From contig NZ_JAPEPJ010000001.1 of assembly GCF_026340255.1 (NCBI RefSeq), positions 558,001-622,000 of the forward strand: 64,000 nt of DNA, read 5' to 3'. The notes under the pieces are model-generated. The model searched no databases and was not told the DNA's origin. It was given only the letters and a program-made list of their open reading frames with translations. The translations under genes and the position numbers were made by a program. This DNA is from Streptomyces sp. NBC_01408. GTDB lineage: Bacteria > Actinomycetota > Actinomycetes > Streptomycetales > Streptomycetaceae. Numbering within the stretch: position 1 is the first letter of the stretch; every line of letters begins with the position of its first letter. Shown here in pieces: positions 40,832-48,921 of the stretch.

Positions 40832-41220
40832 CTATATTGACTCCTCCCTCAGCAATCGAACGACGCGGGGGATTCCTGACCCACGCTGCCCGCCGGACCA
40901 ACGGCCCGTCGGGTCTTCCGCGATCAGCATCAGCCGGGGTGAGACCAGCCCGGACGCGGGATGCACGAGCCGCAGGTCACGACCATGCTTGCGCGCCGTG
41001 TTGATCAGCTGACGCTTCGTGACGGAGATCGCCGCGTCGGGGACCAGCGGGTGAACTTGTGGATCACGTCGCGAACGGCGTCCTCGTCCGCCCGGACCGG
41101 GCGGGCTACGACCGGGCCCCGCTGCCGCCGGCCGAGGCCACCGGCGCCAGGCAGCCGCCCACCGGCATCTGCGACTCCCCTGTGGCCGCAGATGCCGTGC
41201 CGCAAGCATGGGCCGCCCAA
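40832..41220 (-). pseudogene. Probable frameshifted small gene
   Basis: Codon bias moves from one frame (ending ...RADEDAVRDVIHKFTRWSP) to the next (continuing DAAISVTKRQLINTARKHGR ... HPASGLVSPRLMLIAEDPTG) at a run of four C on the minus strand (41042-41039). Adding one C would restore a continuous product of roughly 120 residues. The 3' end overlaps the mca promoter region. No family recognised, and the 5' end is unclear. A TTTCTAGAAA site lies just upstream, so it may once have been a target of the adjacent TetR regulator. A sequencing error at the homopolymer is an alternative. Confidence 0.35.
40850..40876 (-). promoter_or_regulatory. Sigma-R-like promoter of mca
   Basis: On the minus strand GGAAT (40876-40872), 18 bases, then GCTG (40853-40850). 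This matches the sigma-R consensus GGAAT-N18-GTTG except T to C in the -10. Mca is a known sigma-R target in S. coelicolor, to my knowledge. Confidence 0.4.
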
Positions 41221-41237
41221 GGCTCTTTGTGGAGTAC

Positions 41238-41247
41238 TTTTCTAGAA
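41238..41247. promoter_or_regulatory. TTTCTAGAAA palindrome, left copy
   Basis: TTTCTAGAAA just after the tetR stop and upstream of the frameshifted gene. It matches the centre of the longer palindrome at 41877. Candidate TetR operator. Confidence 0.45.
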
Positions 41248-41249
41248 AC

Positions 41250-41843
41250 TTATTCCGGTTGCAGGGAGCACCAGATGCGGTCGGGCAGCACCTTCACGGC
41301 CTCGCCCAGATCGAGTTCGTACGTGCTGGCCAGCCAGCGCCGGGCGGCCTCCGCGACCGGGCCCATGACCAGCACCTCGACCAGCGGCATCGACAGTGGC
41401 CGGATCTCGCCCTTCTCCATGCGGATCCACATCCAGCGGCCCATGTCCGCGAGCATGACCTCCTTGGCCGCGCGAATCTCCTCGGCGTGTATCGCGAGGT
41501 ATCCGGAATAGGCGGAGGCATGGAGGAACAGGGCGGCGTCCCGGTGTTCCTGGGTGAAGCGGAGGTACGCGCGCACCAGCGCCCGCACCCCCGTGCGGGC
41601 GGTCCGGGTCCGGGTGACGGCCTCCGTCAGGTCCTCGAAGAGCTGCCCCATGCAGCGGGTGTAGAGGGCGGCGGCCAGCCCGTCGAAGCTCCCGAAATGG
41701 TGATAGAGGCTACCCAGACTGACCCCGCTGGCCGCCGTCACGGCCTGGACGGTGAAGCCCTGCTGCCCCGACTCGACGTACACGCGCAGCGCGGCGGTCA
41801 GGAGCTGGTCGACGGTGGCCTCGCCACGCTGTTGCTTCACCAT
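41250..41843 (-). CDS. TetR/AcrR family transcriptional regulator
   Basis: 197 residues from ATG 41843 (MVKQQRGEATVDQLLTAALR); the frame is open to 41912 but the family domain starts here. N-terminal HTH (VQAVTAASGVSLGSLYHHFGSFDGL, about 28-52) and a helical ligand-binding domain. Its gene is bracketed by two TTTCTAGAAA palindromes: one in the divergent promoter region shared with the kinase gene, one before the broken gene to the left. That suggests autoregulation and control of both neighbours. Lies in a segment that seems inserted between mca and the DUF4307 gene. Ligand unknown. Confidence 0.88.
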   Translation of the reverse strand: MVKQQRGEATVDQLLTAALRVYVESGQQGFTVQAVTAASGVSLGSLYHHFGSFDGLAAALYTRCMGQLFEDLTEAVTRTRTARTGVRALVRAYLRFTQEHRDAALFLHASAYSGYLAIHAEEIRAAKEVMLADMGRWMWIRMEKGEIRPLSMPLVEVLVMGPVAEAARRWLASTYELDLGEAVKVLPDRIWCSLQPE

Positions 41844-41876
41844 GGCGCCAGCGTAGAACACAATGGAACTACAATA

Positions 41877-41890
41877 ATTTTCTAGAAAAT
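41877..41890. promoter_or_regulatory. ATTTTCTAGAAAAT perfect palindrome
   Basis: Fourteen-base perfect, AT-rich palindrome between the divergent tetR (start 41843) and kinase (start 41937) genes. It is strikingly A/T-rich for this genome and shares its core with the site at 41238. Probable TetR operator. Confidence 0.6.
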
Positions 41891-41936
41891 CCCTCCACTC
41901 ACCGGAGGGCAAGGTGTCCTGGGAGGGGCGGGCGGC

Positions 41937-43613
41937 ATGGAGACGCTGAAAGCCGATGATCCATTACATGTGGGGCCTTTCAGGGCACTTGCCGTGCTCG
42001 GACAAGGCGGCATGGGTCGGGTCCTGCTCGCCGCCTCCCCGGACGGACGGCTCGTAGCCGTCAAGCAGATCCATACCCACCTTGCCTGCGACCCGGGATT
42101 CCGGGCCCGGTTCCGGCGGGAGGTCGCCGCCTCCCAGCGGGTCTCCGGGGCCTACACGGCTGCTGTGATGAATGCCGACGCGGACGCGCCCATGCCTTGG
42201 CTGGCCTCGGTGTTCGTGCCCGGACCACCCCTCGGTGACGTGGTCAGACGCGCCGGAGCGCTGCCCGAGGAGGCCGTGCGGCGACTCGCGACGGGCCTCA
42301 CGACGGCGCTCACCGAGATCCACCGGGCGGGGCTCATCCACCGGGACCTCAAGCCGGACAACGTATTGATCGCCGAGGACGGCGTACGGGTCATCGACTT
42401 CGGTATCGCGCGGGCGGTGCGGAGCGAGAGCGGTACCGAGCTGACCCGGACCGGGTGGGTGGTCGGATCGCCTTCCTTCATGTCGCCCGAGCAGGCGGAG
42501 AGCGGGGAGCTGACGGCCGCCAGCGACATCTTCTCCCTCGGCTCGATCCTGGTGACCGCCGCGACCGGCAGGAGCCCTTTCACGGCCACGTCCACCCTGC
42601 GGACGCTCTACAACGTGGTGCACGCGGAACCGGACCTGAGCGCCGTCCCTGAGGGGCTGCGGCCCGTGATCGCGCAGTGCCTGGCCAAGGACCCGTGCGA
42701 CCGGCCCACCCCGGCGGAGCTGCTCGACGGCCTCGGCCCGGTGACCGTGAGCGGCAGGCGATGGCCGCCCGAGGTGCACCGGATGATCGCCGAACGGAAG
42801 GCGGAGGTGGAAGTGCTGCTCGGCGGGGGTGCCGGTGGAGACACGGGCACCCTCGTCGCCTCGGAGCCCGAACCCGAGCCCGAGCCCGAGCCCGAGCCCG
42901 CCACCATCAGGCGGGATGTCATCGTCCGATCGCTCGGCGGGGCGCCGTCCTACCTTCCGGGTCGCCGTCGGTCAGGCCTGCGGTGGGTGGCCGCCGCGGT
43001 GGGCCTGGGCGCCGTCGTGGCGGTCGGCGGTGTCGCGGCCGCCCGCTGGGCTCACTCCGGCGAGGAAGCGGCGGGCGGGGCGCAGCAACAGACCCCGTCG
43101 GCTTCGGCGCCGCAGGCCACCGCCCCGGCCCCGGACCCGCTGGCACAGGTCCAGGACCGGTATCTGGGGAACAAGCCCCTGAGCTGTGAGGATGCCGATT
43201 TCTTCGGCGTCGTTCCCAAGGACTTCGACGCCCCGTCCGGCGGCCGCGTCCTGGAACTCGGGGACGCGTCCGGCGCGCCCTACGCTGAGAGCTCCTGCAC
43301 CTGGAAGAACCGCTCGGGCGACACGATCTGGGTGCAGTGGAACCGCTACCCGACCCGGCCTGGTGTGAAGAGCGGAGCCCGGAGCGCCAAGCTCGGCCAC
43401 GATGCCTACCGGATCGGAGCGACCGAGGCCAAGATCTCCTACGCGGAGGAGGGCCTCCGGATCACATCGTCCAACGGTTGCAGTGTGACCGCACGCGACG
43501 TGAACCTGCGGGTTTTCGTTGCAGTCTCTGGCCCGCACTACCCGGCCCGCTCGTGTGATGGCCTCTCCGCAGCGCTCGCCGCAAACGCGATCCTCATGAT
43601 GGCCGGGCGCTGA
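41937..43613 (+). CDS. Transmembrane Ser/Thr protein kinase, TTA codon at position 10
   Basis: 558 residues. Hanks-type kinase domain (about 12-275): Gly-loop VLGQGGMGRVLLA, Lys in VAVKQIH, HRDLKPDNVL (about 136), DFGIA (about 154), GSPSFMSPEQ. A (Glu-Pro)n spacer near 312-323 and one membrane helix (WVAAAVGLGAVVAVGGVAA, about 350-368) lead to an extracellular domain of about 170 residues with two or three Cys pairs (LSCEDADF, SSCTWKN, NGCSV, RSCDGL), like DUF3558-type sensor modules. The start has GGGAGGGG upstream. Codon 10 is TTA (41964-41966), which needs the bldA tRNA, so translation should be delayed to development. TetR control is likely. Confidence 0.92.
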   Translation: METLKADDPLHVGPFRALAVLGQGGMGRVLLAASPDGRLVAVKQIHTHLACDPGFRARFRREVAASQRVSGAYTAAVMNADADAPMPWLASVFVPGPPLGDVVRRAGALPEEAVRRLATGLTTALTEIHRAGLIHRDLKPDNVLIAEDGVRVIDFGIARAVRSESGTELTRTGWVVGSPSFMSPEQAESGELTAASDIFSLGSILVTAATGRSPFTATSTLRTLYNVVHAEPDLSAVPEGLRPVIAQCLAKDPCDRPTPAELLDGLGPVTVSGRRWPPEVHRMIAERKAEVEVLLGGGAGGDTGTLVASEPEPEPEPEPEPATIRRDVIVRSLGGAPSYLPGRRRSGLRWVAAAVGLGAVVAVGGVAAARWAHSGEEAAGGAQQQTPSASAPQATAPAPDPLAQVQDRYLGNKPLSCEDADFFGVVPKDFDAPSGGRVLELGDASGAPYAESSCTWKNRSGDTIWVQWNRYPTRPGVKSGARSAKLGHDAYRIGATEAKISYAEEGLRITSSNGCSVTARDVNLRVFVAVSGPHYPARSCDGLSAALAANAILMMAGR

Positions 43614-43781
43614 GCCTGGACTCCTGGTGCTGTGGCTCGAAAGGGTGACTGACTGCATGTGTGGATCGATGCCGGACGGGAAGGGTGGATTCTTCCCGGG
43701 CTCAGGGCCGTGACATGCTCCTGTGACCAGGTGACCGGGTCGGAGCCGGAAGGCATCGGCCTCCACGGAGAGGAACGATCG

Positions 43782-44186
43782 ATGAGCGCGGTACGCGAAG
43801 GCCTTCCCGAAGTCCGTTACGGCCGGTCGGCGGACGAGCGTGCCGATCGCAGGCTCAAGGTCGTCGGGTCGGTGCTGGGTGTCGTGCTGCTGGGTGTGGT
43901 CGGCTGGATCGGCTGGGGCTACGTCGCCGGTCAGGCCGTCAGCGCCGAGGTGATCAAGTTCCAGGTGGTCTCGGACACCGAGGTGAAGGTCCACCTGGAG
44001 GTCCGCAAGGACGCCTCGGCCACCGGGGTGTGCACCCTGAGCTCCCAGGACAAGGAGCACGGTGAGGTGGGTCGCGCGGACTTCACCTTCGCCCAGCCTC
44101 AGGCGCGGGTGGACGAGATGGTCTCCCTGAAGACGACCAGCCGCGCCACGATGATCGAGCTGATCGGCTGCCAGCCCGCCTCCTGA
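43782..44186 (+). CDS. DUF4307 membrane protein
   Basis: 134 residues from ATG 43782 (GGAGAGGA upstream). One N-terminal membrane helix (VVGSVLGVVLLGVVGWIGWGYVA, about 28-50), then a small exported beta-rich domain with two Cys (TGVCTLSS, LIGCQPA). The family is actinobacterial and uncharacterised. In related genomes it lies next to mca and greA; here the tetR-kinase segment separates it from mca. The 168-base gap upstream shows no other gene. Confidence 0.85.
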   Translation: MSAVREGLPEVRYGRSADERADRRLKVVGSVLGVVLLGVVGWIGWGYVAGQAVSAEVIKFQVVSDTEVKVHLEVRKDASATGVCTLSSQDKEHGEVGRADFTFAQPQARVDEMVSLKTTSRATMIELIGCQPAS

Positions 44187-44452
44187 CCCCCACCGGTCAC
44201 CGGCGGGGCCCGGGCCGCAAGAGCGCCTCCGGTACGGGACGGTGTTGCCGGAGAGCTGCCGGGGAGCCCCCGGGGAGCCGCCGGACGTGCGCGAACCGCA
44301 CGATTCCCGCCTCGGGACGGGCACGCTCCGGGACGCGGCCCGGGGGCAATGAGCGTCGAGGGTCCTCCCCCTTTTCTTCCCGAATTGTTAGGCTCGTGGT
44401 TTCGTCCGCCGCTGGCGGCTATGTAGTCCCCCTGTACCGACGAGGAGCACCC

Positions 44453-44950
44453 GTGACCCAGACGAGCGAAAGCGTCACCTGGCTGACCCAGGCGGCGTAC
44501 GACCAGCTGAAGGCAGAGCTGGACTACCTCTCTGGTCCCGCACGCACGGAGATCGCCACGAAGATCGCAGCCGCCCGCGAGGAGGGCGACCTGCGCGAGA
44601 ACGGCGGTTACCACGCGGCCAAGGAGGAGCAGGGCAAGCAGGAACTCCGGGTCCGCCAGCTGACGCAGCTGCTGGAGAACGCCAAGGTCGGCACCGCTCC
44701 CGCGGCCGACGGCGTGGTCGCCCCCGGCACCCTCGTCAAGATTGCTTTCGACGGCGACGAGGACGACACCATGGAGTTCCTGCTGGCCTCCCGCGAGTAC
44801 GCGTCCTCGGACTTCGAGACGTACTCGCCGCAGTCCCCGCTGGGCACCGGAGTGATGGGCAAGGTCATCGGCGAGGACGCCCAGTACGAGCTGCCGAACG
44901 GCAAGAAGGCCTCGGTCAAGATCCTTGACGTCAAGCCCTTCACCGGCTGA
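44453..44950 (+). CDS. greA: Transcription elongation factor GreA
   Basis: 165 residues from GTG 44453 with GAGGAG upstream; the frame extends to 44396 without support. GreA rescues backtracked RNA polymerase by stimulating cleavage of the nascent RNA. N-terminal antiparallel coiled coil with the catalytic tip acidic pair in AREEGDLRENGGYHAAKEEQ (about 43-62), and a C-terminal FKBP-like domain ending ASVKILDVKPF. A likely -10 (TAGGCT, 44389-44394) gives a leader of about 60 bases. Ends at a strong hairpin. Confidence 0.95.
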   Translation: MTQTSESVTWLTQAAYDQLKAELDYLSGPARTEIATKIAAAREEGDLRENGGYHAAKEEQGKQELRVRQLTQLLENAKVGTAPAADGVVAPGTLVKIAFDGDEDDTMEFLLASREYASSDFETYSPQSPLGTGVMGKVIGEDAQYELPNGKKASVKILDVKPFTG

Positions 44951-44972
44951 TCACCCTCATCCGTAGACGCAA

Positions 44973-45011
44973 GAATGCCCGGCCGGATCGGACAGATCCG
45001 GCCGGGCATTC
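44973..45011. terminator. Strong bidirectional terminator
   Basis: Perfect 17-bp stem GAATGCCCGGCCGGATC / GATCCGGCCGGGCATTC with a 5-base loop, between greA and the convergent ABC permease gene. Confidence 0.85.
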
Positions 45012-45062
45012 GTGCGTGAGGCCCCCCGTCGCGCTCGCGGCGCGCCGGTCGGCCCCGCGGGC

Positions 45063-45956
45063 CTACGCGGTCGCCGAGCGGTACTTGCGTACGGCGAGGG
45101 ACCGGAAGACCACGACGATCAGCACCGACCAGAGCACGGACGCGAGGACCGGGTTCTGCATCGGCCAGGCCGCCGGGGCCTCGTATCCCGGCGGGAGGTT
45201 GCCGAAGAGTTCGCGGGCCGCCTGGACGGTCGCGCTGAAGGGGTTCCATTCCGCGATGTGCCGCAGGAAGGTCGGCATGTTGTCGGAGGGGACGAAGGCG
45301 TTCGAGATGAACGTCAGCGGGAAGAGCCAGATCAGCCCGCCCGAGGTGGCCGCCTCCGGGGTGCGCACCGACAGGCCGATCAGGGCGCCGATCCAGGAGA
45401 AGGCGTAGCCGAGCAGGAGCAGCAGGGCGAAGCCGGCGAGGACCTCGCCGATGCTGGTGTGGGTGCGCCAGCCGACGAGCAGGGCCACGACCGCCAGGAC
45501 GATGAGGGTGAGCGTGGTCTGGACGAGGTCGGCGAGGGTACGGCCGGTGAGGACCGCGCCGCGGGCCATGGGCAGCGAGCGGAAGCGGTCGATCAGGCCC
45601 TTGTGCATGTCGTCCGCGATGCCCGCGCCCGCGCCGGCCGTGGCGAAGGTGACGGTCTGGGCGAAGATGCCCGCCATCAGGAATTCGCGGTAGGCCTCCG
45701 GGGAGGTGTTGCCGCCGACGCTGATCGAGCCGCCGAAGACGTAGCTGAACAGCACGACGAACATCACGGGCTGGATCACGCCGAAGATGATCATCTCGGG
45801 GATGCGGGACATGCGGATGAGGTTGCGCTTGGCGATCACGAGGGAGTCGTTGACGCCCTGGACGATGCCGCCGCGCGGCCGCGGTGCCGCAAGTTCTCGA
45901 TTCGGGGAGGTGCCTGGACTCGGGGAGGTGCCCGGGTCCGGGGAGGTGATGGTCAC
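45063..45956 (-). CDS. ABC-2 type transporter permease
   Basis: 297 residues, six membrane helices in the DrrB/ABC-2 pattern (MIIFGVIQPVMFVVLFSYVFGG; FAQTVTFATAGAGAGIADD; LTLIVLAVVALLVGW). A Pro/Gly-rich N-terminus of about 35 residues (repeated P-G-T-S-P) is low complexity. Its start overlaps the end of the ATP-binding gene by 4 bp, so both form one exporter, resembling daunorubicin-type drug exporters. Substrate unknown. Confidence 0.92.
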   Translation of the reverse strand: MTITSPDPGTSPSPGTSPNRELAAPRPRGGIVQGVNDSLVIAKRNLIRMSRIPEMIIFGVIQPVMFVVLFSYVFGGSISVGGNTSPEAYREFLMAGIFAQTVTFATAGAGAGIADDMHKGLIDRFRSLPMARGAVLTGRTLADLVQTTLTLIVLAVVALLVGWRTHTSIGEVLAGFALLLLLGYAFSWIGALIGLSVRTPEAATSGGLIWLFPLTFISNAFVPSDNMPTFLRHIAEWNPFSATVQAARELFGNLPPGYEAPAAWPMQNPVLASVLWSVLIVVVFRSLAVRKYRSATA

Positions 45957-47002
45957 TTCGCCGTCTCCTTAAGCGCCTTGTTGTCCTTGTCCTTGCCCTT
46001 GCCCGTGCCCTTGCCCCTGCCGTCGCCGTCCGCCGGCGATTCGCCGTTCTCCTCGGCGGCGAGCTCGGCCGCGTGGCCGGTCAGGGAGATGAACACGTCG
46101 TCGAGGGTGGGACGGCGCAGGCCTATGTCGTCGATCTCGATGCCGCGGGCGTCCAGCTCGCGGATGACCTCGGCGAGCAGCTTGGCGCCGCCCGCCACGG
46201 GCACGGTGAGCTTGCGGGTGTGGTCTTCGACCGTGGTCTCGCCCTTGCCGAAGCCCGCGAGGACCTCGCGCGCGGTGGCCATGTGGCCGCGCTCGTGGAC
46301 GACGACCTCCACGCGCTCTCCGCCCGTGCGGGCCTTGAGCTGGTCGGAGGTGCCACGGGCGATGACCTTGCCGTGGTCGACCACGCAGATGTCGTGCGCG
46401 AGGTGGTCGGCCTCCTCCAGGTACTGGGTGGTGAGCAGCAGGGTGGTGCCGCCGGCGACCAGTTCCTGGATGATTCCCCACAGCTGCTGGCGGTTGCGCG
46501 GGTCGAGTCCGGTGGTCGGCTCGTCCATGAACATCACGGGCGGGCTGACGACGAGGGCGGCCGCGAGGTCGAGGCGCCTGCGCATGCCGCCGGAGTAGGT
46601 CTTGGCGGTGCGGTCGGCGGCGTCGGCGAGGTTGAAGCGTTCGAGCAGTTCGTCGGCGCGGGCCTTCGCGGCCTTGGCCTTCATCTGGTAGAGCCGGCCC
46701 ACCATCTGGAGGTTCTCGCGACCGGTCAGGTACTCGTCCACGGCGGCGAACTGGCCGGACAGTCCTATGGCGCGGCGGACTTCGTTGGGGTGCTTGAGCA
46801 CGTCGATCCCGGCGACGACGGCCTTGCCGCTGTCGGGCCGGAGGAGGGTGGTCAGGACGCGTACGGTCGTGGTCTTGCCCGCGCCGTTGGGGCCGAGCAG
46901 ACCCAGGACGGTGCCTTCGGGGACGTCGAGGTCCACGCCGTCCAGAGCCCGTACATCGCCGAAGGTCTTGACCAGACCTTCGGCGTAGATGGCGCCTGGC
47001 AT
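45953..47002 (-). CDS. ABC transporter ATP-binding protein, DrrA-like
   Basis: 349 residues from ATG 47002 (GGGAG seven bases upstream; the longer frame to 47119 is not supported). Walker A LGPNGAGKTTT (about 42), signature YSGGMRRRLDLA (about 140), Walker B PPVMFMDEPTTGLD, and the C-terminal DrrA-like domain ending RRPTLDDVFISLTGH. After that comes a charged low-complexity tail (KGTGKGKDKDNKALKETAK). Drives the adjoining permease for export of a hydrophobic compound. Upstream, a TTTTCTAGG sequence (47043-47051) partly resembles the TTTCTAGAAA sites at 41.2 and 41.9 kb. Confidence 0.93.
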   Translation of the reverse strand: MPGAIYAEGLVKTFGDVRALDGVDLDVPEGTVLGLLGPNGAGKTTTVRVLTTLLRPDSGKAVVAGIDVLKHPNEVRRAIGLSGQFAAVDEYLTGRENLQMVGRLYQMKAKAAKARADELLERFNLADAADRTAKTYSGGMRRRLDLAAALVVSPPVMFMDEPTTGLDPRNRQQLWGIIQELVAGGTTLLLTTQYLEEADHLAHDICVVDHGKVIARGTSDQLKARTGGERVEVVVHERGHMATAREVLAGFGKGETTVEDHTRKLTVPVAGGAKLLAEVIRELDARGIEIDDIGLRRPTLDDVFISLTGHAAELAAEENGESPADGDGRGKGTGKGKDKDNKALKETAK

Positions 47003-47202
47003 AGGGATTCTCCCAGTGTGAATCGGGCCGGCGAACCGGCACTTTTCTAGGCACAACACATGTCGCCGAGTCGCTCTCGCTCGGTCGTCCGGGGGATCCC
47101 CCCGCTGCCCGGCGGGCACACTATCGCGTCATATCGCGTTCCGCCATGGGAAATGCCTCCGCACAACCGCGCGAGGCCTCCCGGACCGGCCGGACGGCCG
47201 GC

Positions 47203-48435
47203 CTATCCCGTGACCTTGTACCCCGCGCCGTGCAGCGCCCGCGCGACCTCCGCGCAGTGTTCCGGGCCCTTCGTCTCCAGGTGCAGTTCCACCTCCACCT
47301 CGGTGAGCCCGAGCCGCGGGTCGGTCCGGACGTGACTCACGTCCAGTACGTTCGCATCCACCACTGACAACACCGCCAGGAGCCCGGCGAGGGCCCCCGG
47401 CCGGTCGGCCACGCGCAGCCGCAGCGACAGGTACCGGCCCGCCGCCGCCATGCCGTGGCGCAGGATCCGCTGGAGCAGCAGCGGGTCGACGTTCCCGCCG
47501 GACAGGACTGCCACCACCGGTCCCCCGCCGTACAGTTCGGGCTCGCTCAGCAGCGCGGCGACCGGGCTGCACCCGGCCGGCTCGACCACCATCTTGGCCC
47601 GCTCCAGGCACAGCAGCAGGGCGCTGGAGAGCGCGTCCTCTGAGACCGTACGCACGTCGTCGAGCAGCTCGCCAATGATTTTGAAGGGGATGTCGCCGGG
47701 GCGGCCGACCTTGATGCCGTCCGCCATCGTCTGCGGGTCGTCGATCGACACCGGGTGCCCGACCTTGAGCGAGGGCGGGTACGCGGCCGCGCCCGCCGCC
47801 TGCACCCCGATGACCCGTACGTCGGGCCGCAGCGCCTTCACGGCGACCGCGATTCCGGCCGCGAGTCCGCCGCCGCCGATCCCGACGAGGATCGTGCGCA
47901 CCTCGGGGCACTGCTCCAGGATCTCCAGGCCCACCGTGCCCTGGCCCGCGATGATGTCGTGGTGGTCGAAGGGGTGGATGAACACCGCCCCGGTGCGGTC
48001 CGCGTACTCCTGGGCGGCGGCGAGGGTCTCGTCGACGACCTGGCCGTGCATCCGCACCTCGGCGCCGTACTCCTGGGTGGCGGCCACCTTCGGCAGCGGC
48101 GCCCCGACGGGCATGAACACCGTCGAGCGGACCCCGAGGAGCGAGGAGGCGAGGGCCACGCCCTGCGCGTGGTTGCCCGCGCTGGCCGCCACGACTCCGG
48201 CGGCCCGCTGCTCGGGGCGCAGGCCCGCGATGCGTACGTAGGCTCCGCGCAGCTTGAAGGAGCCGGTGCGCTGGAGGTTCTCGCACTTGAAGTGGACCGG
48301 TGAGCCGGTGAGCGAGGAGAGGTGCCGGCTGCCCTCGATGGCCGTGACCCGGGAGACGCCGGAGAGCATCTTCTGAGCCCCCCGGACGTCGTCGAGGATG
48401 ACCTGCGGGACGGGCGTGGGCACTCGGTAGTTCAT
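47203..48435 (-). CDS. ilvA: Threonine ammonia-lyase (threonine dehydratase) with ACT domain
   Basis: 410 residues from ATG 48435 (MNYRVPTPVPQVILDD); the frame continues upstream through repeats and is rejected. PLP enzyme converting threonine to 2-oxobutyrate and ammonia. PLP Lys in RTGSFKLRGA (about 60), SAGNHAQGVALA, the phosphate-binding GIGGGGLAAG (about 186) and a late SGGNVDPLL. The C-terminal single ACT domain (about 330-405; VADRPGALAGLLAVLSVVDANV) suggests amino-acid regulation. This one-ACT-domain form is often called catabolic/biosynthetic IlvA in actinobacteria. The gap downstream (47003-47202) separates it from the ABC operon. Confidence 0.93.
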   Translation of the reverse strand: MNYRVPTPVPQVILDDVRGAQKMLSGVSRVTAIEGSRHLSSLTGSPVHFKCENLQRTGSFKLRGAYVRIAGLRPEQRAAGVVAASAGNHAQGVALASSLLGVRSTVFMPVGAPLPKVAATQEYGAEVRMHGQVVDETLAAAQEYADRTGAVFIHPFDHHDIIAGQGTVGLEILEQCPEVRTILVGIGGGGLAAGIAVAVKALRPDVRVIGVQAAGAAAYPPSLKVGHPVSIDDPQTMADGIKVGRPGDIPFKIIGELLDDVRTVSEDALSSALLLCLERAKMVVEPAGCSPVAALLSEPELYGGGPVVAVLSGGNVDPLLLQRILRHGMAAAGRYLSLRLRVADRPGALAGLLAVLSVVDANVLDVSHVRTDPRLGLTEVEVELHLETKGPEHCAEVARALHGAGYKVTG

Positions 48436-48499
48436 GCCGCCAGTCTCGCAGCCGGTCCGCTGCGCGGCGCGTGGCCGATCCGGCCTGGCCGGGCGCCAT

Positions 48500-48760
48500 C
48501 CAGCCCCGGCGGGTGTCATCCGCCTCGCCGGGCGCCATCCAGCCTCGCCGGGCCCGATCCAGCCCCGCCGGCGTTTGAGGCGCGGGTCCGGGCGGAGCCC
48601 GGTGCCCGGCGGAGCCGGGTTTCCTGGGGCGCTGCCCCAGACCCCGCGCCTCAAACGCCGGCGGGGCTGGATCGGGCCCGCGCCTCAAAACGCCGCAAGG
48701 CTGGATGGGGCCCGCGCCTCAGCCGCGCAAGGCTGGATGGGGGCCCGCGCCGCCAACGTC
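48500..48760. repeat. REP-like array with a 34-bp perfect inverted repeat
   Basis: Arms at 48553-48586 and 48643-48676 are perfectly complementary over 34 bases (core GCCGGCGTTTGAGGCGCGGG) around a 56-base loop containing further hairpins. Partial copies flank it: ATCCAGCCTCGCCGGGC-type on the left and CGCCTCAAAACGCCGCAAGG, CGCCTCAGCCGCGCAAGGCT on the right. It fills most of the 486-base divergent gap between ilvA and the marR gene; no gene seen there. Confidence 0.85.
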
Positions 48761-48921
48761 AGCGGGCTCGCAGGGTGGGCGAAATCCGGCCATCCCGGGC
48801 GGGCCCGCGGCCTCGCTCCTCACCCGCCGTATCAGTTCTCAAACGGGGCGTACGAGCCGCCGCACGGCCGCGTACTCTGTCCCCCATCCTTGTCGGACCC
48901 ACGCGAAGAGAGCCCACGGCC

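Noticed and set aside
44187..44452. Riboswitch or small RNA before greA
   Set aside because: No recognisable conserved core or convincing terminator/antiterminator pair; only a probable -10 box.
45953..47119. Longer ABC ATPase start (47119)
   Set aside because: The extra 39 residues are Arg/Pro-rich and unlike ABC proteins; ATG 47002 has a ribosome-binding site.
47203..48688. ilvA start upstream of ATG 48435
   Set aside because: The extra residues are encoded by REP-like repeats and lie outside the enzyme family's N-terminus.
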